NCBI GenBank assembly: GCA_004282745.1
Contig: SHMT01000017.1
Coordinates: forward strand, 30,389 to 94,388
Origin: Candidatus Scalindua sp. SCAELEC01
Lineage (GTDB): Bacteria; Planctomycetota; Brocadiia; Brocadiales; Scalinduaceae
Length of the DNA: 64,000 nt
Reading direction: 5' to 3'
Each line of letters begins with the position of its first letter. The first letter of the stretch is position 1. Positions 33,020-42,445 of this stretch are shown here, in pieces. Both the position numbers and the translations under genes were made by a program. The notes beneath the pieces were generated by a model. It was not told where the DNA came from. It searched no databases and saw nothing but the letters and a program-made list of their open reading frames with translations.

Positions 33020-34429
33020 ATGAGTATACCCCGAATTATGATTGGTGGAACGCACAGCGGTGTCGGAAAAACATCAGTTACACTGGCTATTATGGCTGGG
33101 TTAACCAAAGCAGGATTACGTGTTGGAGGCTATAAAGTTGGCCCGGATTATATTGATCCAAGTTATCACATGGTTGCGACAACCCGAGCATCCCATAATC
33201 TGGATGAATGGATGATGGGCAAAGATGCGTGTCTTTGGTTATTTGAGAAGACGTCCCAAGGGTGTGATATTGCCGTTATCGAGGGCGTTATGGGCCTGTT
33301 TGATGGTATTTCATCTATGACCGATGAGGGCAGTAGTGCCGCTATCGCCAAATTACTAAAAATGCCTGTTATTCTTGTCGTGGATGCTGGAAAAATGGCA
33401 CGCTCAACGGCAGCCATGATCAAGGGTTATCAAACACTGGACCCGGATATCCACATTTGCGGTGTGATTCTCAATAAAGTGGCCGGTAAGAGTCATTTGG
33501 CTTTATTAACCGAGGCTGTTGAAGCGTATAATCACATTCCGGTACTGGGTATGATTTTTAAGAATGAAAACATTATGATCCCGGAACGTCATCTTGGCCT
33601 GAAAACAGCCTCTGAAAATGAAGAACTGCATAATTGTTTGAAAAGACTAGAAGATTGCTGCATGAATATTGACCTCGATCAAATCATGATCCATGCGAAG
33701 ACAGCGCAAAAGGATTCATTCTCTGTTCAGGAATTCAATATTATTCCCGCAGCGCTACCACAAGAACCCATTCGTATCGCCTATGCCTATGACCGTGCAT
33801 TCCAATTTTATTATCAGGCAAATCTGGACTTTTTAAAAGATTGTGGTGCCGAACTCATTGCGTTTAGTCCTCTTGAGGATACGACATTACCAGAAAACAT
33901 AGATGGGTTTTATTTTTGTGGTGGCTTTCCGGAGGTTTATGCAAAAGAAATTAAAGAAAATCAGGACATGCGAACTTTGATTAAACAGGCCATAAAAGAG
34001 GGCATTCCGACGTATGCCGAATGCGGAGGGCTTATTTACCTGGCTGAATCCGTAAAATCTTTAGACGGTCAGGTCTGTCCCATGCTGGGGATAATTCCAG
34101 GTCAAATTGAAATGACCAAAAAACTGGTGAATTTTGGATATTGTGAAAATCAGATGCTCGATGACTGTTTCTTAGGTCTCAAGGGAGAACAATTTCGCGG
34201 GCATGAATTTCACTATTCACAATGGAATGGTGAAGGCGTTGCTGCCATTCATCGATCAGTCAAAAAAAGAAGGGGACAAGAGCGGGACGAAGGGTATTGT
34301 TTTAATAATGTTCTGGCCAGTTATGTGCATTGCCACTTTCTTTCGTACTCTCAAAGAGCAAAGCGTTTTCTTGCGAAAGCACAAGACTTTCAACAATTAC
34401 AACAACGAGAGGGTCAGGTTTATGACTAA
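33020..34429 (+). CDS. cbiA: Cobyrinate a,c-diamide synthase
   Basis: A 469-residue CbiA (CobB). The N-terminal ATPase domain has P-loop GTHSGVGKT at residues 10-18 and YKVGPDYIDPSYH. The C-terminal class I glutamine amidotransferase domain has the nucleophile Cys335 in YAECGGLIYLAE and a late HEFHYS with the supporting His. It amidates cobyrinic acid with glutamine and ATP. It is the first gene of a nine-gene anaerobic cobalamin operon. The downstream cbiX overlaps it by 8 bases. Confidence 0.95.
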   Translation: MSIPRIMIGGTHSGVGKTSVTLAIMAGLTKAGLRVGGYKVGPDYIDPSYHMVATTRASHNLDEWMMGKDACLWLFEKTSQGCDIAVIEGVMGLFDGISSMTDEGSSAAIAKLLKMPVILVVDAGKMARSTAAMIKGYQTLDPDIHICGVILNKVAGKSHLALLTEAVEAYNHIPVLGMIFKNENIMIPERHLGLKTASENEELHNCLKRLEDCCMNIDLDQIMIHAKTAQKDSFSVQEFNIIPAALPQEPIRIAYAYDRAFQFYYQANLDFLKDCGAELIAFSPLEDTTLPENIDGFYFCGGFPEVYAKEIKENQDMRTLIKQAIKEGIPTYAECGGLIYLAESVKSLDGQVCPMLGIIPGQIEMTKKLVNFGYCENQMLDDCFLGLKGEQFRGHEFHYSQWNGEGVAAIHRSVKKRRGQERDEGYCFNNVLASYVHCHFLSYSQRAKRFLAKAQDFQQLQQREGQVYD

Positions 34430-35189
34430 AAACATTGTTATTGTTGTGGGGCACGGTAGTCGTGTTCAGAAATCCAACGATGCCTTTAAACATTTTATTG
34501 AACAATTTGCAAGGCGGGTTCCCGAGTATGATTTTAGAACCGCTTTTGTTGAGTTGGCAAAACCAGGTTTGAGTGATGCACTCCATGATGCATTAGCTTG
34601 TGCCGAAGAGGTTTCGGTACTGCCCTTATTCTTGTTAACGGCAGAACATATCAAGCATGATATTGTGGATGTTGTCAACGAGACCAGGGACACTTTTAGA
34701 GAGAAAAAAATTTATTTATCTCAAGCCATGGGGGTTGATCGTAATATGGTGGACTTGGTGAACAAAAGAATTGTCCAGGCATGTGCCACGCATGCGATCG
34801 ACACATCTGATGCCGCTATTTTGATGATAGGCCGAGGATCAAGTGATCCGGGTGCAACCAGTGATTTTTGTAAATTGGTACGACTGGTTACAGAAAAGGC
34901 AGATTACAAGCGAGTGGATCACGGTTTTATTGCCATGGCCAAACCGACTGTAGAAGAAACTCTTAATCACCTTATTAAAGAAGGTTACAGGTCTATCTTA
35001 TTGGAACCTTATTTGATTTTTAACGGTTTATTGTTTCAACGACTTGGCCTGCTCACCAATAGCTATACACAGAATTTCCCTGATCTAACCATTAAACTGG
35101 CAACGACACTGGGAGAAGATCCTCTGCTCTTTGATCTTTTTGAACAACGCTTGAGAGACAAATCATATGACGCTGCCGGCACGAAATAA
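34422..35189 (+). CDS. cbiX: Sirohydrochlorin cobaltochelatase, two-domain CbiX
   Basis: A 255-residue CbiX that inserts cobalt into sirohydrochlorin at the start of the anaerobic pathway. The N-terminal half has VVGHGSR with the metal-binding His and VLPLFLLTAEHIKHD with further histidines. The C-terminal half is the diverged repeat IGRGSSDPGATSDF, typical of long CbiX/SirB proteins. The ATG at 34422 overlaps the cbiA stop by 8 bases. The frame is open further upstream inside cbiA, but that part is not coding for this protein. Confidence 0.92.
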   Translation: MTKNIVIVVGHGSRVQKSNDAFKHFIEQFARRVPEYDFRTAFVELAKPGLSDALHDALACAEEVSVLPLFLLTAEHIKHDIVDVVNETRDTFREKKIYLSQAMGVDRNMVDLVNKRIVQACATHAIDTSDAAILMIGRGSSDPGATSDFCKLVRLVTEKADYKRVDHGFIAMAKPTVEETLNHLIKEGYRSILLEPYLIFNGLLFQRLGLLTNSYTQNFPDLTIKLATTLGEDPLLFDLFEQRLRDKSYDAAGTK

Positions 35190-36270
35190 GAAGGGGCGTA
35201 GAACCGGATTTACGACAGGAGCATGTGCAGCGGCAAGTGCCAAGGCGGCGGTACGCTATTTGGTGACGGGAATACAATTATCGGAAATAGAAACCACATT
35301 GCCAAATCGCAAAACGGTTACCTTTCCTTTAAAGCGTTGTGAAAAAAGAGATGGTGTAGTTATCACCAGTATTATCAAAGATGCCGGGGATGATCCTGAC
35401 TGCACGCATGGAGCTGAAATTACGACAACGGTCCGTTTAACAGAAGAAGAGGGTATTACGTTAATCAATGGAGATGGTGTCGGTAAGGTTACAAAGTCGG
35501 GATTAGGTCTGGATATTGGCGCTCCTTCAATTACCCCTGTACCTCGTAAAAATATCTCCGAGATGGTTTTAGAAGAGCTTTCTGTTAAACAATACAAAGG
35601 GGTTCAGATCATTATCAGCGTTCCTGATGGTGTAAAGCGCGCTAAGAAAACTATTAACGAGCGATTGGGAATTATGAATGGAATATCCATACTGGGAACA
35701 ACCGGAATCGTAAAACCTTATTCTACAGCTGCCTACAAGGCCAGTGTTGTTCAAGAAATTAATGTGGCGTACGCACAGGGAATCCGAAAGCTTGTCTTTA
35801 CAACAGGGAGCAGGACTGAAAAATTTGCCATGGACTTATTTCCCTTTTTTAAGGAGGAGAGTTTTATTCAGGCTGGAGATTTTATTGGAACCGCATTAAA
35901 GAGTGCTGCACGTACATCTATAAAACTTGTGCATATAGTCGGAATGATCGGTAAATTGTCGAAAATGGCGGATGGAAAGATGCAGACTCATGTGGCCGGT
36001 TCAAAAGTGAATATGGATTTATTAGCAAAACTTGCCGAAGAGGCCGGGGTTGATGCTGTTACTTGCGAACAGATCAAAGGAGCCAATACAGCAAGGCATG
36101 CCATAGAGTTAATTAAGGAAATACATATCAAAGAGTTTGGGATAAGTCTTTGCCGATTAGTGGCCAGGGTCACGGGAAACTATATTCAGGATCAATGCCG
36201 GGTCTCTGTTTATCTGTTTGATTTTGATGGGCACCTATTAGCGCAGTTTTCAGAAAAGGAGTGCAGTTAA
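35167..36270 (+). CDS. cbiD: Cobalt-precorrin-5B C1-methyltransferase
   Basis: A 367-residue CbiD of usual length. It carries the family's N-terminal RTGFTTGACAAASAKAA, then IIKDAGDDPDCTHGAEI, then GDGVGKVTKSGLGLDIGAP and GTTGIVKPYSTAAYKAS, all well-known CbiD segments. It uses S-adenosylmethionine to methylate C1 during ring contraction. The start overlaps cbiX by 23 bases. Confidence 0.95.
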   Translation: MTLPARNKKGRRTGFTTGACAAASAKAAVRYLVTGIQLSEIETTLPNRKTVTFPLKRCEKRDGVVITSIIKDAGDDPDCTHGAEITTTVRLTEEEGITLINGDGVGKVTKSGLGLDIGAPSITPVPRKNISEMVLEELSVKQYKGVQIIISVPDGVKRAKKTINERLGIMNGISILGTTGIVKPYSTAAYKASVVQEINVAYAQGIRKLVFTTGSRTEKFAMDLFPFFKEESFIQAGDFIGTALKSAARTSIKLVHIVGMIGKLSKMADGKMQTHVAGSKVNMDLLAKLAEEAGVDAVTCEQIKGANTARHAIELIKEIHIKEFGISLCRLVARVTGNYIQDQCRVSVYLFDFDGHLLAQFSEKECS

Positions 36271-36950
36271 TGTCAGATCATAATTTACTTGATAGTGATA
36301 TGAGACAAGTGACGACTATGGGTCGTCAAACTGAAGATGAAAGTTTTACCATTATTGACCATGAGGTAGGTTCGCATAACTTTAATACAGATCAGTGGGA
36401 AGTCATCCGGAGGGTGATCCACGCAACAGCAGACTTTGAGTTTAAGGATATCCTTAAGTTCCATGACCGTGCTATTGAAGCAGGGATTACCGCGCTTGAA
36501 AACGGTTGTTCGATTATCGTTGATGTTAAGATGATCGCTGCCGGGTTGAATCAAAAGAGACTAGACTCTTACGGCTGCAATGTAGAATCGTATATCTCTG
36601 ATGCAGATGTGATTGATGCGGCCAGGACCAATAATTCAACACGGGCAATAATGTCTATGCAAAAAGCGATGCGTTTAGAAAAACTTAACGGGTCGGTGGT
36701 TGCCATTGGAAATGCGCCTACGGCACTTATTGAGTTAGTCAGGTTGATCAAAGAAGTAGGTGCAAAGCCGGCATTGATCATCGGCGTCCCTGTCGGATTT
36801 GTTAAGGCAGTTGAATCTAAAGAGCAGGTATTGTCTCTGGATGTCCCTTATATTGTCAGTCAGGGACGTAAGGGAGGGACGACTATTGTCGTCTCTATAA
36901 TCCACGCACTCTTTTTGTTATCATGCAAAAAGAAAGAGACTTGCGTATGA
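36270..36950 (+). CDS. cbiC: Cobalt-precorrin-8 methylmutase
   Basis: A 226-residue CbiC. It moves the C11 methyl group to C12 to give cobyrinate. Typical phrases are IRRVIHATADFEF with the catalytic-type His, GCSIIVDVKMIAAGLNQKRL and VAIGNAPTALIEL followed by GVPVGFVKAVESKE. The ATG at 36270 overlaps the cbiD stop in TAATG and has AAGGAG 9 bases before it. An in-frame GTG at 36261 is too close to that site. Confidence 0.94.
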   Translation: MSDHNLLDSDMRQVTTMGRQTEDESFTIIDHEVGSHNFNTDQWEVIRRVIHATADFEFKDILKFHDRAIEAGITALENGCSIIVDVKMIAAGLNQKRLDSYGCNVESYISDADVIDAARTNNSTRAIMSMQKAMRLEKLNGSVVAIGNAPTALIELVRLIKEVGAKPALIIGVPVGFVKAVESKEQVLSLDVPYIVSQGRKGGTTIVVSIIHALFLLSCKKKETCV

Positions 36951-38224
36951 ATCCATTAGTAAAGAAAAGTCGACCGGTATTGAAGCGTACCAAAACGGTC
37001 ACGATTATCGGCATGAGTGATGACGGGTGCTTGAGTTTAACATCAAAAGCAATGCATGCTATCAGCAAGGGGCAGGTCCTTGCTGGGGGTGCGCAACATC
37101 TTGAATTCTTTGCCGAATTTGAGGGTCTGAAAATACCGTTTCAAGGTAAGCTTCCTGATGTGATAGATCGGTTGGAGGAACTTTCTTTTGAAAATAATAT
37201 TGTCATCCTGGCATCAGGAGATCCCATGTTTTATGGGGTCGGAGGATTGATTGTTAAAAAGTTTGGGTTGGATCACGTTGATGTGATTACGCATCCCAGT
37301 TCCATCCAGATAGCCTTTTCCCGCATTGGGATCACGTGGCATGACGCTCTGATCATCAGTCTGCAAGAACCTTCCAGAGCAGGGTTTATAACTAAAATAC
37401 AGGCATCTTCAAAGGTAGGGATTTTAACGGATCCGGAACAGTCTCCTCAAGAGTTAGCTAAACACATGATTACCTATAACGAAACCGACTGGCAGGCTTG
37501 GGTTTGCGAGAATTTAGGCGGTGTGGACGAACGGTTCCGCTGTTTTACGATCGAGGAATTATCTCGGGTGGATGATACTGCTCCGCTTAACGTCTTAATT
37601 CTACTTCGGAAAGATGGAGACAAGTCACTGCCTCCCACGATTGCTAATTTACACGAGGATGCCTTTGCTAAACAAATACCGCACAAAGGGTTGATTACCA
37701 AACGTGAAATCCGTACACTATCCATTGTCTCTCTAGGCCTGAATAGAAAATCTGTCGTCTGGGATATTGGAACAGCAGCAGGTTCAGTGGCAATTGAGGC
37801 TGCCAAAATTGCTTTTGATGGACATGTCTATGCTGTTGATGTCGCCTCTGAATGTATTAAAGTTGCCAGGGAGAATGCGATCAGGCATAAAGTAGACAAT
37901 ATTGATATTGTCGAAGGATTGGCTCCTGTCGCCATCATGGACTGGCCAGCGCCAGATGCTGTATTTATAGGAGGCAGTAAGGGAAATATGAGAGAAATAC
38001 TGGATGTGAGTTTAGAGAAATTAACACCGTATGGTCGATGCGTTGTCACAGCAATCGCCGTAGAAACCGTACAAGAGACATACCAATACTTTAAAGATTG
38101 TGGATGGGATACTGAGATGATTGTCGTGAATATCGCAAGAAGCGTTCCGCTTGCACAGTACCACCGTTATGAAGCCTTAAGTCCGATTCATATATTTACA
38201 GCCATAAAAGTCGAGAGGAACTGA
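36947..38224 (+). CDS. cbiET: Fused CbiE-CbiT: precorrin-6Y C5,15-methyltransferase (decarboxylating)
   Basis: A 425-residue fusion. The N-terminal half (about 15-225) is a tetrapyrrole methylase, CbiE, with ASGDPMFYGVGG and LQEPSRAGFI. The C-terminal half (from about 235) is CbiT, a Rossmann methyltransferase with GLITKREIRTLSIVSL and SVVWDIGTAAGSVAIEAAK. Together they methylate C5 and C15 and decarboxylate C12. The ATG at 36947 overlaps the cbiC stop in ATGA. Confidence 0.93.
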   Translation: MNPLVKKSRPVLKRTKTVTIIGMSDDGCLSLTSKAMHAISKGQVLAGGAQHLEFFAEFEGLKIPFQGKLPDVIDRLEELSFENNIVILASGDPMFYGVGGLIVKKFGLDHVDVITHPSSIQIAFSRIGITWHDALIISLQEPSRAGFITKIQASSKVGILTDPEQSPQELAKHMITYNETDWQAWVCENLGGVDERFRCFTIEELSRVDDTAPLNVLILLRKDGDKSLPPTIANLHEDAFAKQIPHKGLITKREIRTLSIVSLGLNRKSVVWDIGTAAGSVAIEAAKIAFDGHVYAVDVASECIKVARENAIRHKVDNIDIVEGLAPVAIMDWPAPDAVFIGGSKGNMREILDVSLEKLTPYGRCVVTAIAVETVQETYQYFKDCGWDTEMIVVNIARSVPLAQYHRYEALSPIHIFTAIKVERN

Positions 38225-38971
38225 ATGAAGCGTGGAACATTATATGGTGTTGGTCTTGGACCGGGTGCTGCGGATTTGATGACGTTGAGGGCATTAGATT
38301 GTTTAAGAAAAGTAGACTGCATTATTCTTCCACGAAAGGATGAAAAAAGCTCATCGGTATCATGGAACATCGCCGAGGAATCGGTCGGTTTGATACCTGG
38401 ACAGGAACGGCTATTTCTCAGTTTTCCCATGTCCCGTGATCCGAAGGTCACAACTCGCGCATGGAATGTAGCGGTCAAAGAAATCAGGGATCGGATTTTT
38501 GCGGGAAAAAGTGTGGCCTTTATCTCCGTTGGAGATCCATTTATTTACAGCTCGTTTATTTACCTCTATGAACACGCACAAAAATCATGGCCAGAAATTG
38601 AGATCAAGGTAATCCCCGGGGTTTCATCCATTTCAGCTGCACCTATTGCCGCTGGCGTCCCTGTTGCTGATGGGCGGGAGAGGATAGCCATTATACCAGC
38701 GGTTTATAACAAGGATGATTTACGCACGATTATCCGGATGTTTGATACCATCATATTGATGAAGGCTTCTTCCGTAATGCCGGAGATTGTTGAGGTGATC
38801 GAATCTGAGGGACTGATGGACAAATCCATTTATGTGGCCAGTGCAACCATGGACAAGGAACAGATCGTCACCGATATTCGCACCATAAAGGGCAAACGCG
38901 GTATGTATTTTTCCATGGTTGTGATTGCCAAAAAAGATCATAGTGGAGTCCTATTTGGGAATGGCGTATAA
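38225..38971 (+). CDS. cbiL: Cobalt-factor II C20-methyltransferase
   Basis: A 248-residue tetrapyrrole methylase. The N-terminal GVGLGPGAADLMTLRALDCL and the loop VAFISVGDPFIYSSFIYLYE, followed by VIPGVSSISAAPIAAGVPVA, identify the CbiL/CobI subgroup, which methylates C20 early in the pathway. The start codon follows the cbiET stop directly (TGAATG). Confidence 0.93.
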   Translation: MKRGTLYGVGLGPGAADLMTLRALDCLRKVDCIILPRKDEKSSSVSWNIAEESVGLIPGQERLFLSFPMSRDPKVTTRAWNVAVKEIRDRIFAGKSVAFISVGDPFIYSSFIYLYEHAQKSWPEIEIKVIPGVSSISAAPIAAGVPVADGRERIAIIPAVYNKDDLRTIIRMFDTIILMKASSVMPEIVEVIESEGLMDKSIYVASATMDKEQIVTDIRTIKGKRGMYFSMVVIAKKDHSGVLFGNGV

Positions 38972-40124
38972 AAAGAATCAGGTAAACCGTAAATCCTGGG
39001 CGATTTATGTAATCACGAAACACGGAGTGGCGATTGCCCGTAAGCTGCGTAGCCAACTGGATGATGCCGACATCTATGTGATGCATAAGTTTGAGGATCA
39101 ACTAAAGATGGACCGTGTATACCTTTTAAGTATGCCCATGAGAGAAACAATTCACGCTACATTCAATCAGTATAACGCTCATATTCATATCATGAGTATC
39201 GGTGTTGTGGTGCGTATGATCGCACCTTTATTAAGAGATAAAAAGAATGATCCAGCGATTATTTGCGTGGATGATAAAGCAAAATTTACCATACCTGTTT
39301 TATCCGGCCATGTCGGTCGCGGAAATGAATATGCGAATAAGGTATCACGTATTTTAGAAAATACACCTGTTATTACCACTGCATCCGATGTGGGACAGAC
39401 ATTCCCGGTGGATATTCTGGGGCGTGAGTTGGGCTGGATATTAGATGACGCGGACCGAAATTTGACCAGAGCATGTGCGGCTGTTGTCAATCAGGAGAAT
39501 GTTTTATTCGTTCAAGAGACGGGGGAGAAGAGTTTCTGGCCGGAGGAAAATGAATTACCCAGGGGAGTTGAATATGCGACAGGCTTAGACGGTATTTCTG
39601 TTGAGGATTTTTCTGTTATTCTGATAGCAACCGATCGGGACATAAAAAGGCTTTTTCCTGATATCTATGAACATACGGTTATTTACCGTCCTAAAAGTCT
39701 GATCCTCGGTATGGGATGCGACCGGGAAACACCGATGGAAATAGTAGAGCACGGTATTCGGAAGGTGTTGGAAGAGAATCATCTGGAGTTTAGATGTATC
39801 AAGGGATTTGCGACAATCGATATCAAAGCGGATGAAGAAGCCTTTTTGCATTTAAAAGAGAAATATGCATGGGACTTTACTTCTTACCGTGCAGATGAAT
39901 TAGATGCTGTTAAAAATATCCCCACGCCGTCAGTTACGGTAAAAAAGCATGTGGGCACACACGGGGTAGCTGAACCAAGCGCAATGTTATTGGCTGGTAC
40001 CAATGAGTTAATTGTACCAAAGCAAGTTTATAAAGAAGGTGGCTGCAAAAAAAATGTAACAATCGCAATCGCACGGGTCCCCTTTCCTGTAAGGGCATCT
40101 CGTGAGATACAGATGGTTGTATAG
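38961..40124 (+). CDS. cbiG: Cobalt-precorrin-5A hydrolase
   Basis: A 387-residue CbiG that opens the delta-lactone of cobalt-precorrin-5A and releases acetaldehyde. The N-terminal domain starts AIYVITKHGVAIARKL, the central domain has VLSGHVGRGNEYANKVSRIL and VITTASDVGQTFPVDILG, and the C-terminal domain has LILGMGCDRETPMEIVEHGI and GVAEPSAMLLAGTNELIVPK. The chosen ATG at 38961 overlaps cbiL by 11 bases. Confidence 0.92.
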   Translation: MAYKKNQVNRKSWAIYVITKHGVAIARKLRSQLDDADIYVMHKFEDQLKMDRVYLLSMPMRETIHATFNQYNAHIHIMSIGVVVRMIAPLLRDKKNDPAIICVDDKAKFTIPVLSGHVGRGNEYANKVSRILENTPVITTASDVGQTFPVDILGRELGWILDDADRNLTRACAAVVNQENVLFVQETGEKSFWPEENELPRGVEYATGLDGISVEDFSVILIATDRDIKRLFPDIYEHTVIYRPKSLILGMGCDRETPMEIVEHGIRKVLEENHLEFRCIKGFATIDIKADEEAFLHLKEKYAWDFTSYRADELDAVKNIPTPSVTVKKHVGTHGVAEPSAMLLAGTNELIVPKQVYKEGGCKKNVTIAIARVPFPVRASREIQMVV

Positions 40125-40130
40125 GAGAAA

Positions 40131-40964
40131 ATGATGAGCAAAAACAGAGGGCAATTATTTCTTGTCGGTATCGGGCCGGGGCATGAGAACCATATGACAC
40201 CTGCCGCGTTGGATACTATCAAACAATCTGACCTGGTGATCGGTTATGCGTCGTATATCAAGCTGGTCAAACATCTACTTGAAGGTAAAGAGGTTGTCAG
40301 TGCTGGTATGACAGAAGAGATAGACAGGGCTAAAAAAGCAATTGAACTGGCGAGACAAGGACGATCCGTCACACTTATCTCTTCCGGTGATGTGGGTGTT
40401 TACGGTATGTCTGGGCTCGTCTTTGAAATCCTCAAAGAAACCGGGTGGAGGAAGGGGGACTCTCCCGATATCCATTTGGTTCCCGGTATTACTGCCATGA
40501 ACGCATGTGCGTCACTTGTCGGGGCTCCATTGACGCACGATTATTGCTGTATTTCTCTCTCAGATTTATTGACACCCTGGGCAGTAATCGAAAAACGTAT
40601 CAAAGCGGCAGCTATGGCAGACTTTGTTATTGGACTTTATAATCCTAAAAGCGAACACCGTACAGAGCAAATCGTGAAGGTACAGAAAATTATCAGTGTA
40701 CACCGTACCCCCCAGACGCCAGTCGCCCTTGTCAAGAACGCTTATCGGAAAAAAGAACATATAGTGATCACAGATTTAGCACATTTTCTTGAGGAAGAGA
40801 TCGGCATGTTAACTACCGTAATTATCGGAAATAGTCACACATTTTTATTTGAAAATTATATGGTCACCCCGCGCGGTTATACCAATAAATATCAGTGGGA
40901 CGGACAGATTATAAAAGGGCAGACTAGGGCACGTTCATTGGTTGTTGATGAGGTGACGTCATGA
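40131..40964 (+). CDS. cbiH: Cobalt-precorrin-3B C17-methyltransferase
   Basis: A 277-residue tetrapyrrole methylase of the CbiH/CobJ group. It has LFLVGIGPGHENHMTPAALD, VIGYASYIKLVKHLL, TLISSGDVGVYGMSGLVFE and the group-typical HDYCCISLSDLLTPW. It methylates C17 and contracts the ring. There is no extra Fe-S domain. It overlaps cbiF by 4 bases and has AGGAG in front of its ATG. Confidence 0.94.
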   Translation: MMSKNRGQLFLVGIGPGHENHMTPAALDTIKQSDLVIGYASYIKLVKHLLEGKEVVSAGMTEEIDRAKKAIELARQGRSVTLISSGDVGVYGMSGLVFEILKETGWRKGDSPDIHLVPGITAMNACASLVGAPLTHDYCCISLSDLLTPWAVIEKRIKAAAMADFVIGLYNPKSEHRTEQIVKVQKIISVHRTPQTPVALVKNAYRKKEHIVITDLAHFLEEEIGMLTTVIIGNSHTFLFENYMVTPRGYTNKYQWDGQIIKGQTRARSLVVDEVTS

Positions 40965-41710
40965 AGGTGTATATTATCGGTGCCGGTCCGGGAGATCCTA
41001 AACTGATTACTGTGCGCGGTGCAGAACTTATTGAGCAATGCCCGGTTGTGTTGTATACCGGTTCTTTAGTTTCTAAAGCGGTAATTGCACGTGCGGATAA
41101 GAACGCCCTCGTTTTGGATTCAGCGTCCATGGATTTAGATGAAATCATGGGTATATTTATTAAGGCAAAGGCTGATAACCTTGATGTGGCTCGCGTCCAC
41201 ACCGGAGATCCGTCTATATTCGGTTCGACAGCTGAACAGATGCGTCGTATGCAGGAAGAGGGTATTGACTATGAAATTATTCCGGGAGTATCATCATTTC
41301 TAGCCAGCGCAGCGGTTTTGGGCAAGGAATTGACTTTGCCTGAATTAACACAAACGATCATCATCTCCCGATGTGAGGGACGCACTTCTGTGCCGGATAA
41401 AGAAAAATTAAGCATGCTCGCTGAACATCAATGCACACTGGTTTTATTCTTAAGCGCGGCTTTGATACATAAGGTCGTTGATGAGCTATCTCCGCATTAT
41501 GGGAAAGACTGCCCGGTGGCTGTTGTGCAGCGCGCCACATGGCCGAACCAATTGATTGTACGTGGAACTTTAGATGATATTGCCGATAAGATAAAGCAGG
41601 CAAAAATTAAATCAACTGCTATTATTATCATTGGCCGTGTATTAACGTCCACGGATTTTGCCGATTCCAAGCTTTACTCACCAGAATTTTCACATGGCTT
41701 TAGAAGCTAA
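40961..41710 (+). CDS. cbiF: Cobalt-precorrin-4 C11-methyltransferase
   Basis: A 249-residue tetrapyrrole methylase, CbiF/CobM group: VYIIGAGPGDPKLITVRGAE, VLYTGSLVS, ARVHTGDPSIFGSTAEQM and IIPGVSSFLASAAVLGKELT. It methylates C11. It is the last gene of the nine-gene operon. Genes for a CbiJ reductase, CbiB, CbiP and the late nucleotide-loop steps other than cobT are not in the window. Confidence 0.94.
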   Translation: MKVYIIGAGPGDPKLITVRGAELIEQCPVVLYTGSLVSKAVIARADKNALVLDSASMDLDEIMGIFIKAKADNLDVARVHTGDPSIFGSTAEQMRRMQEEGIDYEIIPGVSSFLASAAVLGKELTLPELTQTIIISRCEGRTSVPDKEKLSMLAEHQCTLVLFLSAALIHKVVDELSPHYGKDCPVAVVQRATWPNQLIVRGTLDDIADKIKQAKIKSTAIIIIGRVLTSTDFADSKLYSPEFSHGFRS

Positions 41711-41780
41711 GAGACTGTCTTATTAACGGCTTGTACAATTATAGCTTAGTATCGTGGTGAGATACTATATTCAGATTTAT

Positions 41781-42317
41781 TTAAACCTTGAATACAAGAC
41801 GCTGTATTCTTGTGCTGTCGCCGCGTTTGAGATCTATTGTAAATTCAGAACCTACTCCACGGAACTCATAGACTAATTTTCCACCTCCGTTTTCAGAGTG
41901 AGTACAATACAAAACCTTCCCTGATACGGTACCACCGTCTTGCTTAGCAGCAACGATTCTCAGAGGCAAACAGCAAGCAGCCTGAAAGATCATTTTGTTG
42001 TCTAACGCGTAAAGACGTATATAATGGGGTTTTCTCAAACCTCCCTGTCTCGTACTTACGGCGTTAGAAAATTTTCCCGGCATAGTATCAATCATATATT
42101 TTTCATTTGCTTCAATTTTATCTTCCCCCCTCACAGGTACCCCAAAGTCTATTTGATTCAGTATCTTTTCGGCATCTTCGTTATCCTGTTTCATGGACTC
42201 ATCTGACGGAGTTATTGTTACTCTACTTCTATGGCTCTCAACCTTTAGGGCTTCTGCGTTTACTAAAGGCAGCTTTTCATAAGACGAATTTATGTCAATT
42301 ATTTTCTGCATGGGCAC
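41781..42317 (-). CDS. Unknown protein, 178 residues
   Basis: I do not recognise this protein. It begins MPMQKIIDINSSYEKLPL, has a polar middle that may be disordered (about 30-75), and a C-terminal beta-rich half (about 95-178) with IRLYALDNKMIFQAACCLPL, GKVLYCTHSENGGGKLVYEF and DLKRGDSTRIQRLVFKV. There is no signal peptide or TM segment. The end part is loosely like a PilZ-type barrel, but the PilZ motifs are not visible. It sits between the convergent ends of cbiF and cbiO and is probably unrelated to them. Confidence 0.5.
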   Translation of the reverse strand: MPMQKIIDINSSYEKLPLVNAEALKVESHRSRVTITPSDESMKQDNEDAEKILNQIDFGVPVRGEDKIEANEKYMIDTMPGKFSNAVSTRQGGLRKPHYIRLYALDNKMIFQAACCLPLRIVAAKQDGGTVSGKVLYCTHSENGGGKLVYEFRGVGSEFTIDLKRGDSTRIQRLVFKV

Positions 42318-42445
42318 ATTTCCATTTTATATTAATCTATTTAACAATTTAAATATTTTTTTTAATCCACTTACCATTTATTAATAAATCTATTAAGAAA
42401 AGAATATTAGATATTATAACAGGCATTACTAACAACTAACCCTAT

